DNA from: Calditerrivibrio sp. | GTDB taxonomy: Bacteria; Chrysiogenota; Deferribacteres; Deferribacterales; Calditerrivibrionaceae | DNA length: 12,568 bases | Direction of reading: 5' to 3' | Assembly: GCA_020217115.1 (NCBI GenBank) | Contig: JAIWOA010000079.1 | Span: 1 to 12,568 of the forward strand | Shown here: piece by piece, positions 1-7,321 of the stretch | How the letters are laid out: every line of letters starts with the position of its first letter | Numbering within the stretch: the stretch's first letter is position 1 | The notes under the pieces: generated by a model | What the model was told of the DNA's origin: nothing | Databases searched by the model: none | The model's input: the letters and a program-made list of their open reading frames with translations, nothing else | Made by a program: the position numbers and the translations under genes

Positions 1-2484
1 AAAAATAGATCAAAGCCGAAGTACTATTGTCTGGAGATGTTCCCTTACCCTTCTGGCAAGATTCATATGGGTCATGTGAGAAACTATGCTATAGGTGATG
101 TAATTTCAAGGTATAAAGTTATGAAGGGTTTCAATGTAATCCATCCGATGGGATGGGATGCTTTTGGTTTGCCTGCTGAAAATGCTGCTATTAAAAACAA
201 GGTTCATCCAGCTAAATGGACATATTCAAATATTGAGAATATGAAGTCTCAGCTGAAAAAGATGGGGTTATCCTATGATTGGGATAGGGAAGTGGCAACT
301 TGCGACCCAGAATACTACAAATGGGAGCAGATGATCTTCTTGCAGATGCTTGAAAAGGGGCTTGTATATAGAAAAAAATCTTTACAAAACTGGTGCGATG
401 ACTGTCATACAGTTCTGGCAAATGAGCAGGTTGAAGAGGGTAAATGCTGGCGTTGTGGTGAAGATGTAGTTAAAAAAGAGATAAATAGCTGGTATTTTAA
501 AATTACCGATTATACAGAAGAATTACTGGACTATACCTACAAACTTCCTGGATGGCCAGAAAAGGTACTTGTGATGCAAAGAAACTGGATTGGCAAATCC
601 TATGGTGCAGAAATAGCCTTTAAAGTGGAGGGTGATGAGATAGAAATAACTGTCTTTACTACGAGACCAGATACACTATATGGAGCTACGTTTATGCTAC
701 TTGCTCCAGAACATCCTCTGGCAAAAGAATTGATAGCTGGTACGAATATTGAAAAAGAAGGTATAAGGTTTATAGATTCTATACTTACTGAAGATAAAGT
801 TAGCAGGATGTCTGATGACAAAGAGAAAAAGGGTTTTTTCACCGGGAAATACACTATAAACCCCCTTACCGGTTATAGGATGCCAATATATATAGCCAAT
901 TACATATTAATGGATTATGGTACAGGTGCTGTTATGGCTGTCCCTGCACATGATGAAAGGGATTTTGCCTTTGCTAAAAAATATAATCTGGAAATTATAG
1001 TTGTCATACAGCCAGAAGGTGAAACTCTTGAACCTTCTAAAATGGAAAATGCCTATACAGAAAAAGGGGTAATGGTAAACTCTGGTAAATTTGATGGAAT
1101 GGACAGTGAGCTGGCAAAATCTGAAATTACAAATTACCTTGCTTGTATTGGAATAGGAAAAAAATCTGTTAATTATAGACTAAAGGACTGGGGAATATCA
1201 AGGCAGAGGTACTGGGGAGCACCTATACCTATAATATATTGTAATGATTGTGGAACTGTCCCTGTTCCCTATGAAGATCTTCCCGTTAGGTTACCCTTAG
1301 ATGTTGAATTTACAGGGGTTGGCAATCCGCTGGATAAATCTGATTCATTTAAAAATGTAAAATGTCCTAAGTGTGGTAAAATGGCAAAAAGAGAAACGGA
1401 TACGATGGATACTTTTGTAGAGTCTTCATGGTATTTTTTAAGATATTGTTCCCCAAAATCTGATACTGCTCCTTTTGATAAGGATGAAGTTGATTACTGG
1501 ATGCCTGTTGATCAATATATCGGCGGTGTTGAGCATGCTATTTTACACTTACTTTATTCAAGATTTTATACAAAAGTTCTCAGAGACCTTGGTTATATAA
1601 AATTCGATGAGCCATTTGAAAGGCTTTTGACTCAGGGGATGGTTTGTAAGGAAACTTATAGGTGTCCTAACCATGATTGGCTTTTCCCTGAAGAGGTTGA
1701 AGATGGTAAATGTAAACTTTGTGGTGAAGCTGTAGAGATTGGCAGGGTAGAAAAAATGAGTAAATCAAAGAAAAATGTTATCGATCCTGACAACCTCATA
1801 AATGAATATGGTGCGGATACCGCAAGACTTTTCTCACTTTTTGCATCCCCTCCAGAGAAAGATCTTGAGTGGAATGAACAGGGAGTTGAAGGTTGCTTTA
1901 GATTTTTAGGTAGGGTCTGGAGAATCGTGTATAAAAATGTCGATCTCTTTAAATCATCACTTCCTGAAAGTGGGGAACAGAGCAAAGTTGTCAAAGATAT
2001 TTTGTATTTTATGAATGTCACAATAAAAAAAGTCACAAACGATATAGAAAAATTTCAGCTCAATACAGCAGTTGCTGCAATAATGGAGTATTCCAATAAT
2101 TTAATAGATATAGAACCTTTTATATCAGCTGACTATGAGAAATTCTGTTATAGAAAGGCTATCGAAAATATGATAATTTTATTAGCACCTTTTACCCCTC
2201 ATATAGCTGAAGAGATGTGGAGTATTACTGGTCATGATAAGCTGGTTTCACTTGAGGATTGGCCTGTTTATGATGATAAATATACTTTAAAAGATGAGGT
2301 TACCCTTGCTGTTCAGGTTAATGGTAAGGTTAGGGGTGAGATTACTGTTCAGAGAGGTTCAGATGAGTCTTTTGTCCTGAATATGGCAAAGAGCGATGAT
2401 AAAATTTTCAAATATATTGAGGGCAAAGATATTGTAAAGGAGATATATGTCAAAGATAAGCTTGTTAGTATTGTAGTAAAATAG
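1..2484 (+). CDS. leuS: Leucyl-tRNA synthetase (class Ia), 5'-truncated by window edge
   Basis: LeuRS charges tRNA-Leu with leucine in the cytoplasm and edits mischarged tRNA. The reading frame is open from base 1, giving 12 residues (ending KPKYYCLE) before the ATG at 37. That ATG is therefore internal, and roughly the first 25-30 residues lie outside the window. Visible landmarks are the HIGH-type motif HMGH at 64-75, the CP1 editing domain with the [11 protein letters not shown] signature near 658-690, and the KMSKS motif at 1753-1767. The anticodon-binding helical domain and a C-terminal end with VNGKVRGEI follow. Several CxxC pairs suggest zinc ribbons: CDDC/CWRC early, CNDC/CPKC in the middle, and CPNH/CKLC at 1663-1722 in the leucine-specific insertion just before KMSKS. 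The visible length (827 residues) fits a bacterial LeuRS. lptE follows after 28 bases. Identification is very secure. Confidence 0.98.
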   Translation, partial: KNRSKPKYYCLEMFPYPSGKIHMGHVRNYAIGDVISRYKVMKGFNVIHPMGWDAFGLPAENAAIKNKVHPAKWTYSNIENMKSQLKKMGLSYDWDREVATCDPEYYKWEQMIFLQMLEKGLVYRKKSLQNWCDDCHTVLANEQVEEGKCWRCGEDVVKKEINSWYFKITDYTEELLDYTYKLPGWPEKVLVMQRNWIGKSYGAEIAFKVEGDEIEITVFTTRPDTLYGATFMLLAPEHPLAKELIAGTNIEKEGIRFIDSILTEDKVSRMSDDKEKKGFFTGKYTINPLTGYRMPIYIANYILMDYGTGAVMAVPAHDERDFAFAKKYNLEIIVVIQPEGETLEPSKMENAYTEKGVMVNSGKFDGMDSELAKSEITNYLACIGIGKKSVNYRLKDWGISRQRYWGAPIPIIYCNDCGTVPVPYEDLPVRLPLDVEFTGVGNPLDKSDSFKNVKCPKCGKMAKRETDTMDTFVESSWYFLRYCSPKSDTAPFDKDEVDYWMPVDQYIGGVEHAILHLLYSRFYTKVLRDLGYIKFDEPFERLLTQGMVCKETYRCPNHDWLFPEEVEDGKCKLCGEAVEIGRVEKMSKSKKNVIDPDNLINEYGADTARLFSLFASPPEKDLEWNEQGVEGCFRFLGRVWRIVYKNVDLFKSSLPESGEQSKVVKDILYFMNVTIKKVTNDIEKFQLNTAVAAIMEYSNNLIDIEPFISADYEKFCYRKAIENMIILLAPFTPHIAEEMWSITGHDKLVSLEDWPVYDDKYTLKDEVTLAVQVNGKVRGEITVQRGSDESFVLNMAKSDDKIFKYIEGKDIVKEIYVKDKLVSIVVK

Positions 2485-2512
2485 TATATTTTTATAAAGC
2501 TTTGGAGGAAAA

Positions 2513-3013
2513 GTGCTTAGATATCTGTTTTTGCTTTTAGTTTTTACAATATTTGGTTGTGGGTATCAAATTGTTGGGATAAATAAAGCAGCAGAAAATC
2601 TAAGTGCATCTTTCTTCATTGAAAGACCTGTTAATCTCGATCCTGAATCGAGTTATTTCTCAATATTATATGATGAATCAAAAAGTTTTTTCAATTATTA
2701 TAATCTATTGAAAAATAGTAAGGATGATGCCGAATATGTTTTATATATAACTCTGAATAATGTTGATACAAGCTCGTCTATAACTACAGTGACCAACCAG
2801 ACAGTTCAGTCTGATCTCAGGGCAAGTCTTTCAATAAAAGCCTATGATAAAAATGGTAAAAATGTCTTTGAAAAGAGTTATTCATCAGTAAGGGCCCATA
2901 ATATTACCTCAAATATCTCACAGAATGTTGAAAATAGAAATACTGCATTGAGATTATCATTAAAAGATATGTTCTTAGATTTTTTGTATGACTTTAAAAA
3001 AACAAAACAATAA
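2513..3013 (+). CDS. lptE: LPS-assembly lipoprotein LptE
   Basis: LptE is the outer-membrane lipoprotein that plugs the LptD barrel and helps insert lipopolysaccharide into the outer leaflet. The 166-residue product has a hydrophobic signal peptide with a lipobox, IFGC, making Cys16 the lipidated residue. GCGYQIVG directly after it matches the family's usual start of the mature protein. The remainder is a small beta/alpha domain without catalytic motifs. The start is GTG, preceded by a strong Shine-Dalgarno GGAGG at 2504-2508. The gene sits between leuS and holA, as in E. coli, which strongly supports the call because LptE sequences diverge widely. Its 3' end overlaps holA by 26 bases. LptE also implies that the organism has an outer membrane with LPS or a similar glycolipid. 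The main alternative is a generic lipoprotein. Confidence 0.85.
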   Translation: MLRYLFLLLVFTIFGCGYQIVGINKAAENLSASFFIERPVNLDPESSYFSILYDESKSFFNYYNLLKNSKDDAEYVLYITLNNVDTSSSITTVTNQTVQSDLRASLSIKAYDKNGKNVFEKSYSSVRAHNITSNISQNVENRNTALRLSLKDMFLDFLYDFKKTKQ

Positions 3014-3890
3014 AATAATTATTGCTGGTTCAACTTTTTTTCAAGAGGAGAAGCTGAAAGAAGTTTTGAATGGTATTGAAGAGTCCAACATAAGGTATTT
3101 TTTTGGTGATGAATTTGATAAAGAGGTTTTTTTTGATTACGTTTACTCCTGTTCACTCTTTGGAGAGACCAATACGGCAGTTTTGAGAAATTCTGAAAAG
3201 CTTAAGGATAAGGATGTTATAGAATCAATATACAATTTGAAGGAAAATAATGTCATACTTCTTTTTAATACTGAAAAAGCTAAAGAAGATGATTACAGGA
3301 AATATAAAGAATATTTTAAAATATATGTTGAAACAAAAAAGCTTGTAAATCCTCAACTTATACAGGATCATTTCAGAGAAGCTGGTTTTAATATAAGGAT
3401 AGATACTGCCAGATATGTGATGGAGATCTGCAATAAGGATATGAATATATTAAAAAATGAAATTGATAAGATCAGGATATATTTTAATTATGAAAAACCA
3501 AAAACAGATGAAAATATAGTGTCTCTAATCAGTTTTTCAAAGAGTGAAAATATCTATGATTTTATAAAAGCTTTTTTTAATAGAGATTTTAATAGAACTG
3601 TTTCACTTATTGCCAGCATAATAGATGAAGGGGAAAATATCGAGAGGGTTTATTACGAACTTTCGAGACATCTTATCAGTATGTTCCTTTACTCCATATC
3701 TCCAGGTCTGGTGAATGAATATACATATACTATTCATAATTATAAGGAATCTTTGTCAAAATGGGATAAATATGAGATTGCTAACCTTATATCTATATTA
3801 ACGGATATAGATCTGGATATAAAGACAGGTAGAGGAACGTTTGAAGATTCTTTATACCGTCTTGTGGGTTTTTCAGGGAAAATAAATTAA
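2988..3890 (+). CDS. holA: DNA polymerase III delta subunit (clamp loader)
   Basis: HolA is the delta subunit of the clamp-loader complex; it binds and opens the beta sliding clamp during replication. The 300-residue protein begins with the family-like strand KIIIAGS, followed by EEKLKEVL. It has an SLFGETNTAVLRNSEKL segment, the usual delta region where the clamp-binding part of domain I leads into a strand. The middle part (about residues 130-200) carries the helical lid features, and the C-terminal part is helical. As expected for delta, there is no Walker A motif. ATG 2988 is the first start after an in-frame stop at 2976 and lies inside lptE (26-base overlap). There is no clear Shine-Dalgarno, so translation is probably coupled to lptE. 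The sequence is divergent, as delta subunits usually are. Order after leuS and lptE agrees with E. coli, where nadD follows; here an M23 peptidase follows instead. Confidence 0.85.
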   Translation: MTLKKQNNKIIIAGSTFFQEEKLKEVLNGIEESNIRYFFGDEFDKEVFFDYVYSCSLFGETNTAVLRNSEKLKDKDVIESIYNLKENNVILLFNTEKAKEDDYRKYKEYFKIYVETKKLVNPQLIQDHFREAGFNIRIDTARYVMEICNKDMNILKNEIDKIRIYFNYEKPKTDENIVSLISFSKSENIYDFIKAFFNRDFNRTVSLIASIIDEGENIERVYYELSRHLISMFLYSISPGLVNEYTYTIHNYKESLSKWDKYEIANLISILTDIDLDIKTGRGTFEDSLYRLVGFSGKIN

Positions 3891-3945
3891 TTGTTGCTTA
3901 CAGTAACATGTTGTAACATATTGTAATTAAAGACAAAAAAAAGTA

Positions 3946-3974
3946 TTGACATATATTGTCTTGTTTCGTATAAT
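3946..3974 (+). promoter_or_regulatory. Consensus sigma70 promoter for the M23 peptidase gene
   Basis: TTGACA at 3946-3951 and TATAAT at 3969-3974 both match the consensus perfectly, with the optimal 17-base spacer. Transcription would start near 3981, giving a 5' leader of about 75 bases. The arms GACA and TGTC (3948-3960) form a small dyad over the -35 box and spacer. Activity is inferred from sequence only. Confidence 0.8.
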
Positions 3975-4003
3975 TCAAATAAGGTTTTAGAATATTTAAT
4001 CAA

Positions 4004-4023
4004 GGGAGCTTATTTCAGCTCTT
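4004..4023 (+). promoter_or_regulatory. Small hairpin in the 5' leader of the M23 peptidase mRNA
   Basis: GGGAGCT and AGCTCTT can pair as a 7-bp stem (two G-U pairs at the base) around a TATTTC loop. It lies between the predicted transcription start (about 3981) and the Shine-Dalgarno AAGGAG at 4044-4049. There is no U-run, so it is not a terminator. It may stabilise the 5' end; no riboswitch class is recognised. Confidence 0.3.
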
Positions 4024-4055
4024 ATATTTATTTAGAGGAAAAAAAGGAGTTGAGA

Positions 4056-5030
4056 ATGATTTTTAAAAAATATATTAGTAAATTTTTAGCATTTTTTAAG
4101 AAAAAGGATGAACATGTTACTTTATTGATATTTAATAAGTCTGGTCTTGGTGAAGTAAAGGCTAAGAATGTTAAACATTCGACACTTAGGGCCTTTCTTG
4201 TTGGGGCTTTTTCTTTTTTGCTTTTTGCTTTTTTGTCTTTTGTGGCTGCTACTTTTCTTTTTAGTGAGAGGATGACTGCCCTAAAATATTTTGCAGAAAA
4301 CCAGATGCTTAAATCAAAGGTTGAAGTTTACAGTAAAAAGCTTATAGAGGTTGAACAAAAGCTGGCTTCGTTGGAAGAGTATGAGTCAAAGATAAGAAGT
4401 ATTTCAAAGGAGCTTAAATTAAATCCCAAATATATTCCAAGGGGTGGAAAAGAGACCTCTATCAATGATCTTAGTATTAACTCAAAAATGGCTTCAGATG
4501 ATATAAAAAGTAGGATGGAAAAAGCTGATACAATTCTTAAATCTATAGAAGAAAAAGAAAAGTCTATGGCTGAGCTCCTTGAGCTGCTCAATGCAATGAA
4601 ATTAGTTGTGGATTCTACTCCAACCTCCTTACCAGCAAATGGATGGATATCCAGTGGCTATGGTAAAAGGGTATCTCCCTTTGGGAGAGGGATAGTTTTT
4701 CATGAAGGTATAGATATTTCATTGAGGACAGGTACACCTGTTAAAGCTACTGCAGCTGGGATTGTAGTTTACGCTGGATGGCAGAGTGGCTATGGTAAGC
4801 TTGTTGTCATCGATCATGGTTACGGTTATAGGACAAAATATGCCCATAATTCTGTAATAAAGGTAAAGGTTGGTCAAAAGGTAAAAAAGGGTACAGTTGT
4901 CTCTCTATCTGGTAATTCAGGTGATAGCACAGGTCCACATGTCCATTATGAGGTTGTTGTTGCCGGTAAAACAATTGATCCCCTTAAATTCATAAAAAAT
5001 AATAATGTTGCAAGGTTATTAGGCAATTAG
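4056..5030 (+). CDS. Membrane-anchored M23 (LytM-type) peptidoglycan endopeptidase
   Basis: A zinc metallopeptidase that would cleave peptide cross-links in the cell wall, acting in the periplasm from an inner-membrane anchor. The product is 324 residues: a short basic cytoplasmic N-terminus, one transmembrane segment at about 44-69, a coiled-coil stretch at about 75-180 and a C-terminal M23 domain from about 195. Active-site residues are complete: zinc ligands His216, Asp220 (HxxxD) and His297 (HxH), plus catalytic His264 and His295. The spacing equals that of LytM, so it should be an active enzyme rather than an EnvC/NlpD-type degenerate activator. I chose ATG 4056, which has AAGGAG 6 bases upstream; the in-frame TTG at 4050 abuts that site and is too close. 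The gene has its own consensus promoter, separate from leuS-lptE-holA, and its stop overlaps the convergent NlpC/P60 gene by 4 bases. Coiled coil plus M23 resembles MepM- and division-linked hydrolases. Confidence 0.93.
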   Translation: MIFKKYISKFLAFFKKKDEHVTLLIFNKSGLGEVKAKNVKHSTLRAFLVGAFSFLLFAFLSFVAATFLFSERMTALKYFAENQMLKSKVEVYSKKLIEVEQKLASLEEYESKIRSISKELKLNPKYIPRGGKETSINDLSINSKMASDDIKSRMEKADTILKSIEEKEKSMAELLELLNAMKLVVDSTPTSLPANGWISSGYGKRVSPFGRGIVFHEGIDISLRTGTPVKATAAGIVVYAGWQSGYGKLVVIDHGYGYRTKYAHNSVIKVKVGQKVKKGTVVSLSGNSGDSTGPHVHYEVVVAGKTIDPLKFIKNNNVARLLGN

Positions 5031-6163
5031 TCACATATTGAGTTAATTTTTATAACTTTTTTGTGAAGTTCAAGTTTCTCTTTTAGTATTAGCTGTTCGG
5101 TAAGTGAATTTATCTCTATATTGTTTAGACTTTTTACTGCGTGTATTATTGAGAAATCTTCTCCTACCTTTCCTCCATACATCATCACATGTCCATTCAT
5201 AAAAAGAAGGGTACAGTAAGGAGTTGCATTTTTTAAAGTTTTTAAAAAGTCTGATTCGTTAAATGGTTTTTGAAGTAGGGTTTTCCCTATCAAAGACTGC
5301 TGACTTGAATTCCTTGGTAAATTTATGTCAAATACTCTAAAGATATCCATTGTAAAGGATGAACAGTCTCTAAAACCATTCTTTCCTCCCCAATCATAGA
5401 GATTACCTATTAGAGGTTTTATAATCTTTCTTATAAGGTCATTACTATATTGGGGTTGTTTTTGATAATAGATAGTTTCTTTTTTTAATTTTGTAGTTGA
5501 TAAATCTGGTAAAAGAACATAATAGTATTCATCATCTTCATTGACTAAAGGTATTTTTGATCCGATACCAAAGCTATATTGACCGATTTCATACCGATCC
5601 TTTATTACTGTTAATTTTGACTTTAGAAATATATTTTTAAAAATATCATAATCAGCAATTTTTATATCTTCTGTTTTAACCCAACCTCGAGTAAAAAATG
5701 TCTGAATGTAGGACCATTCTCCAGTCAAGGAAAAGTGAAGTACAATAATAGGTTCAAATGTATCCACAGATGAGTATTGATTCCTATCTATATCATCATC
5801 AATGTTGTATTTGAGTTCCTCTTCAATGGGGTACATTTTCATGTTTGTCCTTTTTAATGTCCATCCAACGTAGTTGTATTCCTCAATATCATCCAGATTT
5901 CTCAACTTTTCTAAATAAATTTTTATTTTTTCCGTAAACTGCTTTTTATTTATATATTTTATTTTTTGTGTTAAATTATCGTTATATAAAAATCCAAGTT
6001 TTTCAGTTCTGGTAGATGTCTTGGGGTATTCTAATACATTTGCAGAAAAACTAACTTTGGCATATATCTCTTCATTCAATTTCAAAGAGTCTATTGCAAA
6101 GGAGATGTTTATGAAAAAAAGAGGTAATACAAGAATTAAAGCTGTTTTTAAGTTGATAATCAT
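5027..6163 (-). CDS. Exported SH3-domain NlpC/P60 (C40) cysteine peptidase
   Basis: Predicted cell-wall hydrolase of the NlpC/P60 family, which usually cleaves D-Glu-diaminopimelate bonds in peptide stems. The 378-residue product has a signal peptide (residues 1-23, cut likely after SFA). Two SH3-like domains follow. The first contains GWTLKRTNMKMYP, then EWSYIQTFFTRGWVKTEDI, typical of the SH3_6 type; the second spans about 180-232. The C40 domain starts at about 240 with LYDWGG. The apparent catalytic residues are Cys267 (RDCSSF) and His325 (NGHVMMYGG), with His341 as the probable third residue. LPRNSSQQS after the Cys helix is characteristic of the family. No Shine-Dalgarno precedes ATG 6163, and a candidate -10 box lies only 10 bases upstream, suggesting a leaderless mRNA. 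The signal peptide fits this start. The gene converges on an M23 hydrolase and diverges from an AI-2E-family permease. Exact cleavage specificity is unknown. Confidence 0.9.
   Translation of the reverse strand: MIINLKTALILVLPLFFINISFAIDSLKLNEEIYAKVSFSANVLEYPKTSTRTEKLGFLYNDNLTQKIKYINKKQFTEKIKIYLEKLRNLDDIEEYNYVGWTLKRTNMKMYPIEEELKYNIDDDIDRNQYSSVDTFEPIIVLHFSLTGEWSYIQTFFTRGWVKTEDIKIADYDIFKNIFLKSKLTVIKDRYEIGQYSFGIGSKIPLVNEDDEYYYVLLPDLSTTKLKKETIYYQKQPQYSNDLIRKIIKPLIGNLYDWGGKNGFRDCSSFTMDIFRVFDINLPRNSSQQSLIGKTLLQKPFNESDFLKTLKNATPYCTLLFMNGHVMMYGGKVGEDFSIIHAVKSLNNIEINSLTEQLILKEKLELHKKVIKINSICD
5041..5062 (+). terminator. Weak candidate intrinsic terminator after the M23 gene
   Basis: AGTTA and TAACT (5041-5045 and 5053-5057) can form a 5-bp stem with a 7-base loop, followed by a run of T to 5062. 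It starts 10 bases past the M23 stop and lies inside the 3' end of the opposite-strand NlpC/P60 gene. The AT-only-like stem is weak, so support is modest. Confidence 0.25.
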
Positions 6164-6181
6164 AACAGTATATGTTATACT
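6153..6181 (+). promoter_or_regulatory. Promoter for the AI-2E permease-ribF-rimO-bamD-serS operon
   Basis: TTGATA (6153-6158) and TATACT (6176-6181), 17 bases apart, each match five of six sigma70 consensus positions. Transcription would start near 6188 and give a leader of about 39 bases ending in GGAG at 6216-6219. The -35 box overlaps the first codons of the opposite NlpC/P60 gene, and the -10 overlaps that gene's -10. Confidence 0.55.
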
Positions 6182-6201
6182 TGACTTAGATTCTAAGTCA
6201 A
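6174..6201 (-). promoter_or_regulatory. Promoter for the NlpC/P60 gene (minus strand)
   Basis: Reading leftward, TTGACT (6201-6196) and TATAAC (6179-6174) are separated by 16 bases. Each box matches five of six consensus positions. The -10 box ends 10 bases before the ATG at 6163, so transcription would begin at or within a few bases of the start codon. The -35 box is one arm of the palindrome at 6181-6201. Confidence 0.5.
6181..6201. promoter_or_regulatory. 21-base near-perfect palindrome, putative operator
   Basis: Arms TTGACTTAGA and TCTAAGTCAA are exact reverse complements around one central base. The site covers the minus-strand -35 box and the predicted plus-strand start region, so a dimeric regulator bound here could block both divergent promoters. 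It would be only half transcribed from the plus promoter, which argues for a DNA site rather than an RNA hairpin. No regulator gene is present in the window. Confidence 0.6.
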
Positions 6202-6226
6202 TAAGAAAATATTTTGGAGATAAAAT

Positions 6227-7267
6227 TTGAATATAAAATTTGATATTAATGTAAAAACGTTGATTGCAATTTTATTGATGTTGATTGTTATAATTTTTAT
6301 GATAAAACTTCAAAGTATAATAACAATTTTTTCTGTATCTTTTCTTATATCGTATATACTGATCCCCTTTGTGCACTTTTTAGAAATTAGATTTAAATTT
6401 AGCAGGCTTTTTTCTGTTATGGTTATTTTTGCAACCTTTTTTATTATAATGGCAGGATTTTTAATATTTTTATTGCCATTTTTGTATTATGAGGTCTGGA
6501 AGTTGATTTCAAATATCCCTGCATATTTGAGTATCTTCATGGCTAAAATCGAAGATGTAGCAAACCATTTTGGATATACTCTAGATTTTTCATTTCTAAA
6601 GGAGTTTTTAATATCGAAATTGAATGACAATAGTGGAGTTTTTATAAAAAAATCTCTTGCAGCTGCTGGCAATATCCTTGATTATATATCTTCTTTATTA
6701 GGACTAATGATAGTGCCAATATTAGTTTTCTATTTTTTAAAGGATTTTGAAGTAGTGCTGGGAAATCTGATAAAAATCTTAAAAAGTAATACAGGTATTG
6801 ATTTTGATTATTATAATGAGCAGTTTAACAGTATACTAAAAAAATATTTTAGAGGGCAGCTCCTTGTTTGCTTTGCTCTATCTATAATGTATGGTCTTGT
6901 TAACTTTTTAATTGGAATAAAAGGTGGATTTATTATAGGCTTATTGGCAGGTTTTTTGAGTTTTATACCATATTTAGGTTTTATTGCTGGTATTGTTACA
7001 TCTGTTATCTTTGCCTATTTACAATTTTTAGATATTTTACACCCAATTTTTGTCATCGCTGGATTTGGTATTGTTCAAGTTATTGAGAGCTATATTTTGA
7101 CACCTAAACTGATTGGTGAAAGTCTTGGATTGCACCCAACTGTAGTGATATTTTCTTTGCTTGCTGGTGCTTATCTACTTGGAATAGGTGGAATGATTAT
7201 TTCCATACCGGTTGCTGCCTTTATAAAAATAGTGGGTATGAGATTAACAGATTCAAAATTAGGTTGA
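6227..7267 (+). CDS. AI-2E family (PerM/YhhT-like) membrane permease
   Basis: Polytopic inner-membrane protein of the AI-2E transporter family (PF01594). Members are linked to autoinducer-2 export, Na+/H+ exchange or unknown substrates, so the substrate here cannot be told. The 346-residue product has hydrophobic segments at about 11-28, 32-55, 62-90, 145-170 and a cluster from 208 to 335, with a soluble loop in between. The C-terminal half carries the typical family run: GGFIIGLLAGFLSFIPYLG, then PKLIGESLGLHP and a glycine-rich GAYLLGIGGMIISIPVAA. The start is TTG at 6227, supported by GGAG at 6216-6219 seven bases upstream. It is the first gene of the long plus-strand operon and is divergent from the NlpC/P60 gene. 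Family-level assignment is secure. Confidence 0.9.
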   Translation: MNIKFDINVKTLIAILLMLIVIIFMIKLQSIITIFSVSFLISYILIPFVHFLEIRFKFSRLFSVMVIFATFFIIMAGFLIFLLPFLYYEVWKLISNIPAYLSIFMAKIEDVANHFGYTLDFSFLKEFLISKLNDNSGVFIKKSLAAAGNILDYISSLLGLMIVPILVFYFLKDFEVVLGNLIKILKSNTGIDFDYYNEQFNSILKKYFRGQLLVCFALSIMYGLVNFLIGIKGGFIIGLLAGFLSFIPYLGFIAGIVTSVIFAYLQFLDILHPIFVIAGFGIVQVIESYILTPKLIGESLGLHPTVVIFSLLAGAYLLGIGGMIISIPVAAFIKIVGMRLTDSKLG

Positions 7268-7321
7268 TAATATTTAACTCTTCTATTGATAATATTTGAC
7301 AAATCTGTTATGAAATTTATC

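Noticed and set aside
37..39. ATG at 37 as the true start of leuS
   Set aside because: The 12 codons before it encode the conserved KPKYYCLE segment that precedes MFPYPSG in LeuRS, so the gene begins outside the window.
1656..2036. 126-codon open frame on the minus strand inside leuS
   Set aside because: It is fully antisense to conserved LeuRS sequence around KMSKS, has no recognisable domain and is low-complexity (Ser/Leu/Phe-rich), as expected of a shadow frame.
4004..4023. Riboswitch or attenuator in the M23 leader
   Set aside because: Only one short hairpin is present, with no U-run, no alternative fold and no resemblance to a known riboswitch class.
4050..4055. TTG at 4050 as the start of the M23 peptidase
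   Set aside because: It directly abuts the AAGGAG ribosome-binding site; ATG 4056 has correct spacing.
6021..6230. 69-codon plus-strand open frame antisense to the NlpC/P60 start and spanning the divergent promoters
   Set aside because: TTG start without a ribosome-binding site, no recognisable features, and it covers a signal-peptide coding region and control sites that explain the sequence better.
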